A program made the position numbers and the translations under genes. A stretch of 64,000 nt of DNA, from the NCBI GenBank assembly GCA_937124585.1, contig CAKZKT010000144.1, positions 1 to 64,000 of the forward strand. The letters run 5' to 3'. The notes below the pieces were generated by a model. That model saw only the letters and a list, made by a program, of their open reading frames with translations, did not search any database and was not told the DNA's origin. This document shows, in pieces, positions 18,096-27,636 of this stretch. This DNA comes from an uncultured Anaerolineae bacterium (lineage in GTDB: Bacteria; Chloroflexota; Anaerolineae; CG2-30-64-16). How positions within the stretch are numbered: the stretch's first letter is position 1; every line of letters starts with the position of its first letter.

Positions 18096-18476
18096 TCACC
18101 CCCGGCCTACCAACACGATCCCGGCGATCACCAGCGCCGTGCCGAGCCACTGGCCGCCGGAGATCGCCTCGCCGAAGAGCAGGCGCGCTGCAACGACCTG
18201 GACGCCGACGACAGCCAGACCGGCCGTGACCGGATAGGCGACATGGAGCGGCAGATAGCGCAGCAAGCCGGTCAGCGTGAGCACCGTGATGAAGCCGGCC
18301 AGATTGCCCGCCACCTGCCAAGCCAGGAATCCCCGCCACTCCGGGCTGGTCGCCGACATCTTGAAACTGGCGTTGGCAATGATGTTACAACACAGATTGC
18401 CGGCGAGCAGCGCCAACGGAACGACGGCATTCTCGAGCGACGCCGCCCGGTCAAATAACACGGTAGGCCGCCACAT
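18096..18476 (-). CDS. small EamA/SMR-type transporter (ArnE/F-like)
   Basis: About 126 aa, four TM segments, VAYPVTAGLAVVGVQVVAARLLFGEAISGGQWLGTALVIAGIVLVGRG. Confidence 0.75.
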   Translation of the reverse strand: MWRPTVLFDRAASLENAVVPLALLAGNLCCNIIANASFKMSATSPEWRGFLAWQVAGNLAGFITVLTLTGLLRYLPLHVAYPVTAGLAVVGVQVVAARLLFGEAISGGQWLGTALVIAGIVLVGRG

Positions 18477-18558
18477 GCGCTCCTCCCTCGCATAAATATT
18501 GGGCAGTGCCGGCGCGCAAACGCGACGCGCCATCCCCGCAGCCACCTGCGCGCAGACC

Positions 18559-20130
18559 TCAGCGGCTGCGATGCCTGCCCGCAAGTTTCGTCGGCTTGCC
18601 CGCGAATTCGCTGCCGATGCGGATGCCCAACCGCGGCAGGATCACCCGATGCACGAGGAGGATGAGACATGTCGCGCCGAACGCCAGCGCGAAGACGGCC
18701 AGCGCCGAGCCGATGTTGCTCATCAGGCCAGGGTTGACCAGCATCACGACCGCCAGCGTCAACATCAGCGTGCCGCCGATAAGCTTCAGGATGCGGCCGT
18801 GCTTCTCCTCCAGCCGGCTGGCGCGCAGGCTGAAGACGGCTGCCAGGAAGATGCCGAGCTCATCTAACTGATAGATCAACATGTAGAGCGCCACCAGCGC
18901 CACGAACGTCAGCACGGCGACGCCCTGGCCGGCCAGCAGATTCGTCCACAGCACGGGGAAGCCGGCCGTGCACGAAAACTCCACCAGCGATGCGCCCGCC
19001 GACATGACAATCGTGGCGCCGATCAGGCCGGGCAGGGAGTCGCCGGCATTGAGCACCCCGCGCATGCTGCGGTACAGGCCGGGCTTCTTCTCGTCCGCGA
19101 TCGTGAAAGAAATGCCCTCTTTGTACCAGAAATAATCCTTGATGTTCACCGCGCCGAAGAAAAGCGCCACCAGCGCGACGACGACCTCGATCCAGCCGAC
19201 GAAACGGATGACCGTGAACATGGTGAACAGCCCGGCGATGAAGAGCACGTACACCAGCGACGTGACCGTCAGAAACACCAGGCCGATGATGAACACCTTC
19301 CGCCGCGAGCCGGTGTGAAGTGTGAGGGCCAGCAGCACCGAGAGCACCCACAGCGAGCACGGGTTGAAGCCATCCACGAACGCGATCAGCGCAGTGCTGA
19401 GGGCCAACGACCGGGTCGCCAGATCCACGGGGCCGATCAGCGGCACATCCAGCACGCTGTTTCGAGCCAATGGGGCCGCAGCCGGGCTTCCGGCAGCTGC
19501 AGGTGCCAGATCCTGCCTGGCCGGCACCTGGGCGACGACCGGCGGGGCGGTCGGCTGCGCGGCGGTCGTCGGGCCAGGCATCAGTGTCGGCGGGGCGAGC
19601 GTCGGCGCGGGCGTTCTGGTGGACGTCGGCTGGACAGACGTTGTGGTCAACACACCCGCGCCAGCATCGGGACAGCCGGAGAGCGCGCACGAGGCGACGT
19701 AGGCCTCGATCTCCTGGCCGATCGGCCGCTCAGCGAAGCCGATCCAGTAGCGCTGGCCGATGAAGATGGTCGGCACGCCGGTAGGCTCGAATCCGAACTT
19801 GGCCGCCATCTGGATGAACGGCTCCCGATTGGCTTCGTTGTACCAGACCTCGAAATCGCGCACCTGGACGCCCGGATAGGTGCGCGCCAGCCGCGCCAGG
19901 AAGGGTTTAGCCGCCGCGCAGTGCGGACAGCCTTCACCCCAGAAGAAGTAGATGATCGTTTGTCCGCCGCTCTGTGGAGCAACGGCACGCGCCAGGACGT
20001 GTGTGCGCGTGGCGCCGATCGTCTGGTCGGCTTCGGTGCAGCCGACACAGCGATCCGTCTGCGCGACGGCCTGGCCGGTCAGCAGCAGGACGGCGATCAC
20101 GGCCGCCGCCATCGAAACTAGTCTACGCAT
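18559..20130 (-). CDS. thioredoxin-like domain fused to CcdA/DsbD-like membrane domain
   Basis: Signal peptide; FFWGEGCPHCAAAKPFLARLARTYPGV Trx motif; T/P-rich linker; multi-TM AFVDGFNPCSLWVLSVLLAL...EFSCTAGFPVLWTNLL. Confidence 0.8.
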   Translation of the reverse strand: MRRLVSMAAAVIAVLLLTGQAVAQTDRCVGCTEADQTIGATRTHVLARAVAPQSGGQTIIYFFWGEGCPHCAAAKPFLARLARTYPGVQVRDFEVWYNEANREPFIQMAAKFGFEPTGVPTIFIGQRYWIGFAERPIGQEIEAYVASCALSGCPDAGAGVLTTTSVQPTSTRTPAPTLAPPTLMPGPTTAAQPTAPPVVAQVPARQDLAPAAAGSPAAAPLARNSVLDVPLIGPVDLATRSLALSTALIAFVDGFNPCSLWVLSVLLALTLHTGSRRKVFIIGLVFLTVTSLVYVLFIAGLFTMFTVIRFVGWIEVVVALVALFFGAVNIKDYFWYKEGISFTIADEKKPGLYRSMRGVLNAGDSLPGLIGATIVMSAGASLVEFSCTAGFPVLWTNLLAGQGVAVLTFVALVALYMLIYQLDELGIFLAAVFSLRASRLEEKHGRILKLIGGTLMLTLAVVMLVNPGLMSNIGSALAVFALAFGATCLILLVHRVILPRLGIRIGSEFAGKPTKLAGRHRSR

Positions 20131-20186
20131 CACGCCCTCCATGCATCATCGTGACCCGAAGCAGTCATCGGCCGCGGCGGCCACGA

Positions 20187-20657
20187 TCACCAACGCGTGA
20201 CCACCGTGGGGATGAACTCCTCTCCATCATACCAGAACACGCACAGCAGGGCATCAGCGCTCAACCAGACCCATGAGCCGGGAGCGACGGGCAGCTGCAC
20301 TTCTGACAGAGGCAGGCCGCGCTCCACCGCGCCGATGGGTAGCCGGTTGCAGGGCACACACTCCTGCTCTTTCGACGTTTCCACCCGCACGCGCACGGCC
20401 TGTACCTCCCCGCCGACTGCGGCGGCGCACTGGCCCGCCGCCTCTGCCAGGGTCGCCACCCGCTGCAAGCGTGCGCGAATCGCCCCCGCATCTATCGCCG
20501 GCCCGGACGACGTCGCAGCGGCAACCGGCGCCCGCTCCACCGGTGGCGTCGGCGCAGGCGCAATCGCGGTGACAGATGCCCCACAGCCTGCCGTCAGCGC
20601 CAGCAACGCCGCCATCCATCCCAGCAGGATGCACGTCAGCGCCGGCCGTGCGCTCAT
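20187..20657 (-). CDS. hypothetical lipoprotein with CxxC motif
   Basis: MSARPALTCILLGWMAALLALTAGCG lipobox; ECVPCNRL; stop/start overlap with FmdE gene. Confidence 0.6.
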   Translation of the reverse strand: MSARPALTCILLGWMAALLALTAGCGASVTAIAPAPTPPVERAPVAAATSSGPAIDAGAIRARLQRVATLAEAAGQCAAAVGGEVQAVRVRVETSKEQECVPCNRLPIGAVERGLPLSEVQLPVAPGSWVWLSADALLCVFWYDGEEFIPTVVTRW

Positions 20658-21259
20658 GGCCCCTCGTACGAACAGGGGATGCAGAGCGGCCGACCTTCCT
20701 TGACGCGCACGAACGGAGCCATCACGTATTCGCCGCACCGTGCACAGAGGGTCTTGGCATAGGCAAGCTCCATCTGCTGATAGGGGAAGCCCACCTCATG
20801 TTCGATCTTGAAGATGGCCTCGTCTGGTTGCGCATCCACCCAGACCAGTGCCTCCTCCAGGACCTGCGACGGCATGTCGCTCGGATCCACGCCCCGGACC
20901 CGCAGGGCATGGAAGCGTAGCCGCTCCAGGCCATCCACGAACGCCGGACGCAGGCTGTAACGGATCGCGCCCCCACGCTGCGGATAGAAGAAGGTCGCCG
21001 CCAGCTTGCCGTAGAAGGTCTTGGCGATCATGATCTGGCCGTAGATGGCGCCGGTGGCCGCGCGAATGCCGTCCACGATGCAGGTGTACGGATTGCCTTC
21101 GCCGAACTCGGGCAGCACCAATAGCCCACGATTGTGCTGGCGCTCGAAGCGCAGCGCCGCCATCGCCAGGCTGCCCATGCGAAAGCCAATCGCCAGATAT
21201 GGGCAGCTGTGAGTGTGAAACGCGACTGCCCACTCGGGCAGGCTGTGAGTAGTGCTCAT
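20654..21259 (-). CDS. FmdE family protein with C-terminal zinc finger
   Basis: HTHSCPYLAIGFRMGSLAM...EFGEGNPYTCIVDGIRAATG...LCARCGEYVMAPFVRVKEGRPLCIPC. Confidence 0.85.
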   Translation of the reverse strand: MSTTHSLPEWAVAFHTHSCPYLAIGFRMGSLAMAALRFERQHNRGLLVLPEFGEGNPYTCIVDGIRAATGAIYGQIMIAKTFYGKLAATFFYPQRGGAIRYSLRPAFVDGLERLRFHALRVRGVDPSDMPSQVLEEALVWVDAQPDEAIFKIEHEVGFPYQQMELAYAKTLCARCGEYVMAPFVRVKEGRPLCIPCSYEGP

Positions 21260-21396
21260 CGGCATCATCCTGAATCGTAAGGAACAAACGCTATCCAGAT
21301 GATAGCCCCTTGGCCAGCATCCGTCCATGATCTTGGTCAGAGACGATGATCATACCCCGGCTTGACAAACCTTCCCGATGATAGCATATTACATCC

Positions 21397-24084
21397 ATGG
21401 ACGCCATCCGATACCTTCTACGCTGGCTGTTGCGCTTCATCGTGGTCTGGGCGGTAGATGGCATCGCCCTGTTGGCCGCGACATTCGTCGTGCCCGGCAC
21501 GCGGCTGTTGGCTGCCACGCCGGGCGAACAACTGGTCGTGGCAGCTGCCGCAGCGTTCGCGCTCGGCATCGTCAATCTGCTGATCCGGCCGCTCATCCTG
21601 CTGCTGGCCCTGCCGCTCGGCTTTCTGGCCACCTTCTTCATCGGCCTCGTCGCCAATGCGTTCACCCTGCTCATCACGTCGCGGCTACTGCCGTTTTTCG
21701 CGGTGAGTGGTTTCCTGTCCGCGCTCGGCGCCGGCCTGGTGCTGGCCGCGATCAACACGCTCCTCACCGGCATGATCACGCTCGACGACGAAGGCTCGTT
21801 CTACGAAGGCGTGATCGAACGGATCGCCCGCCTGCAGACTTTCCGAGGGGCCGCCGAGCCCGGCCGGGGCCTGGTGATGCTGGAGATAGACGGCCTGAGC
21901 TACTGGCACATGCGCTACGCCCTCGCCGTCGGCATGTTGCCGACCCTGGCGCAGATGATGCGCGAAGAGGGCTATGTCCTCTCGCGCGTCGAGTGCGGCC
22001 TGCCCTCGGAAACGGCCGCCTGTCAGGCCGGCATCCTCTTCGGCGACAATTACGACATCCCCGCGTTTCGCTGGTTCGACAAGGCGCAGAAGAAGCGATT
22101 CGTCTCGCGCAATGACGCGGCGCAGCTCAACGCGCGCTATGCTCGCGGCCACGGCCTTCTGCGCGGCGGATCGAGCATCAACAACATGCTCGACGGCGAC
22201 GCCGAGAAATCCATTTTCACCCTGGCCGATCTGCTCGGCGGCGATCTGGACGAACGGTTCCGCCGCGCGCAAGACGTCTATCTGTTGGCGGCCAACCCGT
22301 ACTTTTTAATGCACACCGTCGTGCTCATGTTCGGCGACGCGCTGCTCGAGATCTTCCAGTATCTCAAAGCACAATGGCGCGATATACACCCGCGGCTAGA
22401 TCGGCTGCGCGATCTGTACCCGCTGCGCCGGGCCATCACGACCGTCATGATGCGCGATGTCGCGGCAGCCCTCACCGCCCTGGACATCCTGCGCGGCGCG
22501 CCGGCGATCTACGTGACCTGGCCCGGCTATGACGAAGTGGCCCATCATTCGGGGCCCTGGTCGAGCGACGCGTTCGGCGTGCTCAAACGATACGAGCGCG
22601 TCTTCCGTCGTATCCGGCGCTTCATGCGCGAGAAGGCCCCACGGCCCTATGAACTGATCGTCCTCTCGGATCACGGCCAATCGTTCGGCGCCACCTTCAA
22701 ACAGCGCTACGGCATGACACTGCGAGAATTCATCCAACGCCAGCTGCCCAACGGGACCGTCGTCCATCAGCGGTTCGGCGGCGACACCGGCGCCATCGCG
22801 CTCTCGGCCGTCTCGGTCGAGCTGGAAAACGTCCAACAGCAGGGCGTGGCCGGCCGGGTCGGCACGGCCGTGGCCAGGCGTGGGCAGCGCACCGCCCAAC
22901 ACGCGCTCCATCAACACGAACGCTCGGCCGAAGCGCGGCCCAGCGGCCCAGCCTCAGCTCAGGTCATCGCGTTCGGCAGCGGCAATCTGGCGCACATCTA
23001 CTTCGATCTCCACCCGGGCCGGGTCACGTTGGCCGAGCTCGACGCGGCCTATCCCGGCATCGTCGAGGCGCTGGTCGGCCACGAGGGCATCGGCCTGGTG
23101 GCGGGCTTCGCCGACGCCGACACGCCGGTCGTCCTGGGCAAACGGGGCCGCCGCGACCTGCGTTCCGGCGCGGTGGACGGCGAAGACCCGCTGATCCCCT
23201 ACGGCGATGTCGCCCTGCGCGCCTGGCAGATCCGACGGGTGATCGAATTCCCGCACGCCGGCGACCTGATGGTGATCAGCACGGTCTATCCCGATGGCAC
23301 AGTGGCGGCCTTCGAGGAGCTGATCGGCAGCCACGGCGGCCTGGGCGGCGAACAGACCGATGCGTTCCTGTTCCACCCCGGCGACATGGCCGTCGGTCCC
23401 ACGCGCAGCGCGGCCGACCTCTACCACATCCTGAACGCCCGCCGCGGCCAGCCCGTGTCGCCGCCGATCCTACCGCCCCAGGCCGCACAGATGCAGGAAC
23501 GAGTCTGGGAGATACGCCCTCTGGTGCAGAGCGTGATCCGCCAGCCCAGCCGCTGGCTGGGCCGCGGCCTGCGTTGCCTGGTGCTGGATCCGCGCGCCTA
23601 CGCCGAAGTGGTCGCCGACCCGCAGATGACAGGGCCAGCAGTCCTGCTCATGCTCATCGGCCTGGCCGCGACCGTGCTTTTCGGCGTCACCGGCTGGAAC
23701 ACGGCGACCTGGATCGAACAGATCGGCGTCTGGCTGATGGCGGTGCTCGTCATCTTCGACGTGGGCCGCCGGCTGGGCGGCGATGCCACCTATACCAGCG
23801 CGCTGCGGGGCCTCGGCTTCGCGTCCACGGCCCACCTGCTGAACCTGCTGGCGCTGCTGCCGCTGCTGGCGCCATTGGCCCGGCTGATCGCGTTCGTAGT
23901 GACCTTCATCGCCACCTGGATGGCCGCCGCAGCCGCGCACCACCTGACCGGCTGGCGCACCCTGATCCTGCCCGTGGCCAGCCTGGCGCTCTTCTTCGTC
24001 GGCCTGTCGGCCCTGGGCGTCCTGTTCGCGGGCGCCGAGCTGACGATCACCACCATTGCCCAAAACCTGGGACTGCTCCCGTAG
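21397..24084 (+). CDS. holin_4-like TM domain + alkaline phosphatase-superfamily phosphodiesterase + C-terminal Yip1-like TM domain
   Basis: 895 aa; N-terminal FALGIVNLLIRPLILLLALPLGFLATFFIGLVANAFTLLI; central VMLEIDGLSYWHMRYAL...WPGYDEVAHHSGPWS...LIVLSDHGQSFG; five or so C-terminal TM segments. Confidence 0.85.
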   Translation: MDAIRYLLRWLLRFIVVWAVDGIALLAATFVVPGTRLLAATPGEQLVVAAAAAFALGIVNLLIRPLILLLALPLGFLATFFIGLVANAFTLLITSRLLPFFAVSGFLSALGAGLVLAAINTLLTGMITLDDEGSFYEGVIERIARLQTFRGAAEPGRGLVMLEIDGLSYWHMRYALAVGMLPTLAQMMREEGYVLSRVECGLPSETAACQAGILFGDNYDIPAFRWFDKAQKKRFVSRNDAAQLNARYARGHGLLRGGSSINNMLDGDAEKSIFTLADLLGGDLDERFRRAQDVYLLAANPYFLMHTVVLMFGDALLEIFQYLKAQWRDIHPRLDRLRDLYPLRRAITTVMMRDVAAALTALDILRGAPAIYVTWPGYDEVAHHSGPWSSDAFGVLKRYERVFRRIRRFMREKAPRPYELIVLSDHGQSFGATFKQRYGMTLREFIQRQLPNGTVVHQRFGGDTGAIALSAVSVELENVQQQGVAGRVGTAVARRGQRTAQHALHQHERSAEARPSGPASAQVIAFGSGNLAHIYFDLHPGRVTLAELDAAYPGIVEALVGHEGIGLVAGFADADTPVVLGKRGRRDLRSGAVDGEDPLIPYGDVALRAWQIRRVIEFPHAGDLMVISTVYPDGTVAAFEELIGSHGGLGGEQTDAFLFHPGDMAVGPTRSAADLYHILNARRGQPVSPPILPPQAAQMQERVWEIRPLVQSVIRQPSRWLGRGLRCLVLDPRAYAEVVADPQMTGPAVLLMLIGLAATVLFGVTGWNTATWIEQIGVWLMAVLVIFDVGRRLGGDATYTSALRGLGFASTAHLLNLLALLPLLAPLARLIAFVVTFIATWMAAAAAHHLTGWRTLILPVASLALFFVGLSALGVLFAGAELTITTIAQNLGLLP

Positions 24085-24105
24085 GCAGCCGGCGATGGAC
24101 CATTG

Positions 24106-24870
24106 CTAATCCATCAGCAGCCCGCCGTTCACCTCGATCGTCTCGCCGACCAGATAGCTGCTGGACGTGCTGGCCAGGAAGAGGACGACCTGCGCCACCT
24201 CCTCGACCGTGCCGAAGCGGCCGATCGGCACATCGCGCAGCAGCCGGGCTGCCTCGGCAGGCTGATAGCCCACCACCATCATGGCGGTGTCAATTCGCCC
24301 CGGCGCCACCGCGTTCACCCGAATGCCGTGCGGAATGGCCTCTTTGGCCAGCGAACGAGTGAGCGCCAACAGGCCGCCTTTCGCGGCGGCATAGTGGGCG
24401 TGGAACGCGGAGCCGCGACGACCGGAGATGGAAGCCATGTTGACGATGGTGCCCTGCCCCGCCGCCATCATGGCCGGCAGCGCGGCGCGACAACAGTAGA
24501 AGGCGGAGAAGAGATTGGCGCGCAGCACTTCTTCCCACTCCGCGTCGCTGATCTCGACAAACGGCCGCCGCGGAAAGATGCCCGCATTGTTGACCAGGAC
24601 ATCGAGGCGGCCATGTTGTGCCAACACGCCTTCGACGAGGGCGGTCGCCTGCGCGCTGATGCCGACATCTGCCTGCACGGCCACAGCCGTCCCGCCGCGA
24701 GCGGCGGCCTCCTGCACAACGGCCGCAGCCGCAGCGGCATCCGCCCGATAGCAAAATGTAACGGTCGCGTCGCGCTCGGCGAAGGCCAGCACGATCGCCC
24801 GGCCGATCCCGCGCGATCCGCCCGTCACCAGCACGATTTTGCCGGCGAATTCATCGGTGCCGCCCGTCAT
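24106..24870 (-). CDS. SDR family oxidoreductase
   Basis: VLVTGGSRGIGRAI; NNAGIFPRR; YAAAKGG; RVNAVAPG. Start set by ATGA overlap with FGGY kinase. Confidence 0.9.
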   Translation of the reverse strand: MTGGTDEFAGKIVLVTGGSRGIGRAIVLAFAERDATVTFCYRADAAAAAAVVQEAAARGGTAVAVQADVGISAQATALVEGVLAQHGRLDVLVNNAGIFPRRPFVEISDAEWEEVLRANLFSAFYCCRAALPAMMAAGQGTIVNMASISGRRGSAFHAHYAAAKGGLLALTRSLAKEAIPHGIRVNAVAPGRIDTAMMVVGYQPAEAARLLRDVPIGRFGTVEEVAQVVLFLASTSSSYLVGETIEVNGGLLMD

Positions 24871-26414
24871 CGGCCCTCCGTCTGGGATGCATTCACTGCT
24901 GCGGCCAGCTCGAAGCTGGCCTTCAGCGCAGGATAAAGGCCGAGATAGATCCGATAGGTCGCGTCGTAGCGATCGCGTTGCGCGGCATCCGGCGCGAACG
25001 TGCGCTCGATCTGGCTCAAGCGCTGCACAGCCTCCGCAAACGAACCGTAAACGCCCGTCGCCACGCCGGCCGCCACCGCATCGCCCAGAGGTGCGCCTGT
25101 GGCCGCGCGCGGCAACAGTACGGGAACCTGGAGCACGTCGGCCTTGATCTGGTTCCACAACGCGCTGCGGGCGCCGCCGCCGCCGCACTTCAGCGCGGTG
25201 ATGGGGAAACCGCTCGCCACGGCGGTCTCCGCGTTGTGGCGCAGGCCGAATGCCGCGCCCTCCATGATCGCCCGCACCAGATCGGCTTTGGTCGTGGCGA
25301 GGGACAGGCCAAAGAAGACGCCGCGCGCCGCGCTGTCCCAGAGCGGAGAACGCTCGCCGTACATGTACGGCAGGAAGATCACGCCATTGGCACCGGCCGG
25401 ACTGCGCGCGGCCTCCTGGCTCAGCAGGTCGAAGGGATCCAGTCCCAGCAGCGGCCCGGCCAGCCGTTCGGCCTCGCCCAGCTGATCGCGAAACCAGCGC
25501 AGGCTGCCGCCGCTCGCCACCAGCGCACCGGCCACCAGGTAGCGGCCGGGCACGGCGTGCACGAGCGGGATGAGCGGCCGACCCAGGTATGGCTCGTCGC
25601 TGCAAATCAGCAGGACGGTGGACTGACCGGTCATCTCCACGGCATCCCCCCGGCAGAGCAGCCCGGCCTCGACTGCGGCTGCCGTGCCATCACACATGCC
25701 CGCGATCACCGGCGTGCCGGGCGCCAGGCCGGTGGCCGCGGCCGCCGCGCGCGTCACTTCGCCCACCACCTCGGCGCAGGCCCGCAGCGCCGGCATCTGT
25801 GCCAGGTCGAGCCCCATGGCATCGGCCAGATGGCCGGCGTAGTCCAGACGTCGGCTGTCGAAGAAGAGGGTCAGCGGGCCGTGCGAGACATCCATGCTGC
25901 GTGCAGCACACAACCTGTTGACCAGGTAGCCGTTCGCCTGCAAAACGGCGGCAGTCTGACGATAGACGTCCGGCTCATGCCGGCGCAGCCAGAGCCATTT
26001 GGGGGCCAGGTAGTACGGATCAATCCGACCGCCGTTCGCCGCAGCAATGGCGTCTTCGCCGACCTGCTGGCGCAGCCACGCGCATTCGGCCTCGCTGCGG
26101 CGGTCGAGCCAGAGGAGCGCCGGCCGCAGCGGCATGCCGGCCGCATCCACTGGCGCTACGGCCGGCGCCTGGCCGCTGACGCCAATGCCGGCGATGGCGC
26201 GCGGATCGGCCCCGGCCCGGGCGATCACCTGCGGCAGCACCGCGCACGCCGCGCGCCACCAGTCCTCCGGATCTTGTTCGGCCCAGTTGGGATGAGGATA
26301 GCGGGTCGGATATTCCCGGCTCGCCTGCGCCAGGAGCGTGCCATCCGCGTCGCACAGCACGGCCTTGAGGCCGGTCGTGCCGACATCTATGCCGAGGAGG
26401 AGCGGAGCTGACAT
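24867..26414 (-). CDS. xylB: FGGY carbohydrate kinase (xylulokinase-like)
   Basis: LLGIDVGTTGLKAVLCDADG...WAEQDPEDWW...GVSGQAPAV...YMYGERSPLWDSAARGVFFGL. Confidence 0.9.
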   Translation of the reverse strand: MSAPLLLGIDVGTTGLKAVLCDADGTLLAQASREYPTRYPHPNWAEQDPEDWWRAACAVLPQVIARAGADPRAIAGIGVSGQAPAVAPVDAAGMPLRPALLWLDRRSEAECAWLRQQVGEDAIAAANGGRIDPYYLAPKWLWLRRHEPDVYRQTAAVLQANGYLVNRLCAARSMDVSHGPLTLFFDSRRLDYAGHLADAMGLDLAQMPALRACAEVVGEVTRAAAAATGLAPGTPVIAGMCDGTAAAVEAGLLCRGDAVEMTGQSTVLLICSDEPYLGRPLIPLVHAVPGRYLVAGALVASGGSLRWFRDQLGEAERLAGPLLGLDPFDLLSQEAARSPAGANGVIFLPYMYGERSPLWDSAARGVFFGLSLATTKADLVRAIMEGAAFGLRHNAETAVASGFPITALKCGGGGARSALWNQIKADVLQVPVLLPRAATGAPLGDAVAAGVATGVYGSFAEAVQRLSQIERTFAPDAAQRDRYDATYRIYLGLYPALKASFELAAAVNASQTEGR

Positions 26415-26427
26415 TGCGGTTCTCCCG

Positions 26428-27495
26428 TCACAGGGGCCAGCGCAGCGCGGTGGCCAGCGTCGCCGGATTCGCGCAGTTGACCGGCGTGCGGCCCACGATC
26501 CACGCGGCGATATCCGTGCACACCATCTCGGCTGCCTGGTACACCGATTGCTGCGAACAGCCGGCGATGTGGGGTGTCAGGGTGACGTTCGGCAGCCTCA
26601 ACAGAGGCGAATCGGGGGTCGGCGGCTCCTGGGCAAAGGTCTCCAGGCCGGCGCCTGCCAGATGCCCGTCGGTCAACGCGCGGTAGAGCGCGTCGTAGTC
26701 CACTAGCGGACCGCGCGCCGTGTTGATGAAATAGGCGCCCCGCTTCATGCGCCGGAACTGCCGCTCGCCGATGAAGCCACGCGTCTCGGGCGTGACGCGC
26801 GCGTGCAGGCTGACGATGTCCGACTCGGCCAGCAATATGTCCATGTCGAACACGCGCTCGGCGCCCCTGGCGATGAACACCGCATCGGCGACATACGGGT
26901 CATAGGCTAGGACGCGCACCCCGAACGGTCGGAGCAATTCGGGCATGAGCGACCCGATATGGCCGAAGCCGATCAGGCCGACCGTTTGCCCGTGGAGCTC
27001 GCGCGGGGCCCGGTCGAAGCGATAGAGGTCGCTGCGCCAGATGCCCTGTGCCAGCGCTGCGTGTCCGCGCGCCAGGTTGCGCGTCTCGGCAACGATCAGC
27101 CCGACGCAGAACTCGGCCACGGCGCGCGCGTTGCGGCCCGGCGCGATCATGACCGGGATGCCGCGCGCCGTGGCCGCAGCCACGTTGATGTTGACCGCCT
27201 CGGTGCGCGTGCAGCCGATGACGCGCAGCCCCGACAGGCGCGCGAGCACCGCCTCCGTGATCGGCGGCATGTGGCTCAGGATGATCTCGGCATCCGCGGC
27301 CAGGGCGATCACATCTTCCGGCCGGCCGACGAACTCGCGGATCTCCGCGTTGTGCTGCGCCGGCTCGTCCGGATAGCCGAGCTCCATCGCGGCGCAGTGA
27401 AGCGGCCCGACCAGCGGCTCCAGGTGCCGGCGCAAAGTCTCCTCGAGGATGGCGGCCCGCACGAACAGGTCGCCGAAGATGGCGATGTGAAGCAA
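26428..27495 (-). CDS. D-isomer-specific 2-hydroxyacid dehydrogenase
   Basis: TVGLIGFGHIGSLMPELLRPFGVRVLAYDPY; INTARGPLVDYDAL; VTLTPHIAGCS. Confidence 0.9.
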   Translation of the reverse strand: MLHIAIFGDLFVRAAILEETLRRHLEPLVGPLHCAAMELGYPDEPAQHNAEIREFVGRPEDVIALAADAEIILSHMPPITEAVLARLSGLRVIGCTRTEAVNINVAAATARGIPVMIAPGRNARAVAEFCVGLIVAETRNLARGHAALAQGIWRSDLYRFDRAPRELHGQTVGLIGFGHIGSLMPELLRPFGVRVLAYDPYVADAVFIARGAERVFDMDILLAESDIVSLHARVTPETRGFIGERQFRRMKRGAYFINTARGPLVDYDALYRALTDGHLAGAGLETFAQEPPTPDSPLLRLPNVTLTPHIAGCSQQSVYQAAEMVCTDIAAWIVGRTPVNCANPATLATALRWPL

Positions 27496-27517
27496 ACCAC
27501 GACCTCCAGAACGCGAT

Positions 27518-27546
27518 TTGACCGACTAGCAAATTTGTTCTATAAT
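27518..27546 (+). promoter_or_regulatory. sigma70-type promoter upstream of VOC gene
   Basis: TTGACC-N17-TATAAT. Confidence 0.75.
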
Positions 27547-27636
27547 CTCAGCGTATCCGTTCAGGGCTGTCACCGACGAGGAACGCATCGCCGGGCAGAC
27601 AGGATCAGTGCGCCATGCACGTGGAGGAGGAATCCT

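Noticed and set aside
21397-21800. Phage holin as evidence of a prophage
   Set aside because: It is fused to a phosphodiesterase and no phage genes are nearby.
24868-25605. N-terminal part of the 499-aa minus ORF
   Set aside because: Out-of-frame read-through of the FGGY kinase; the real SDR starts at 24870.
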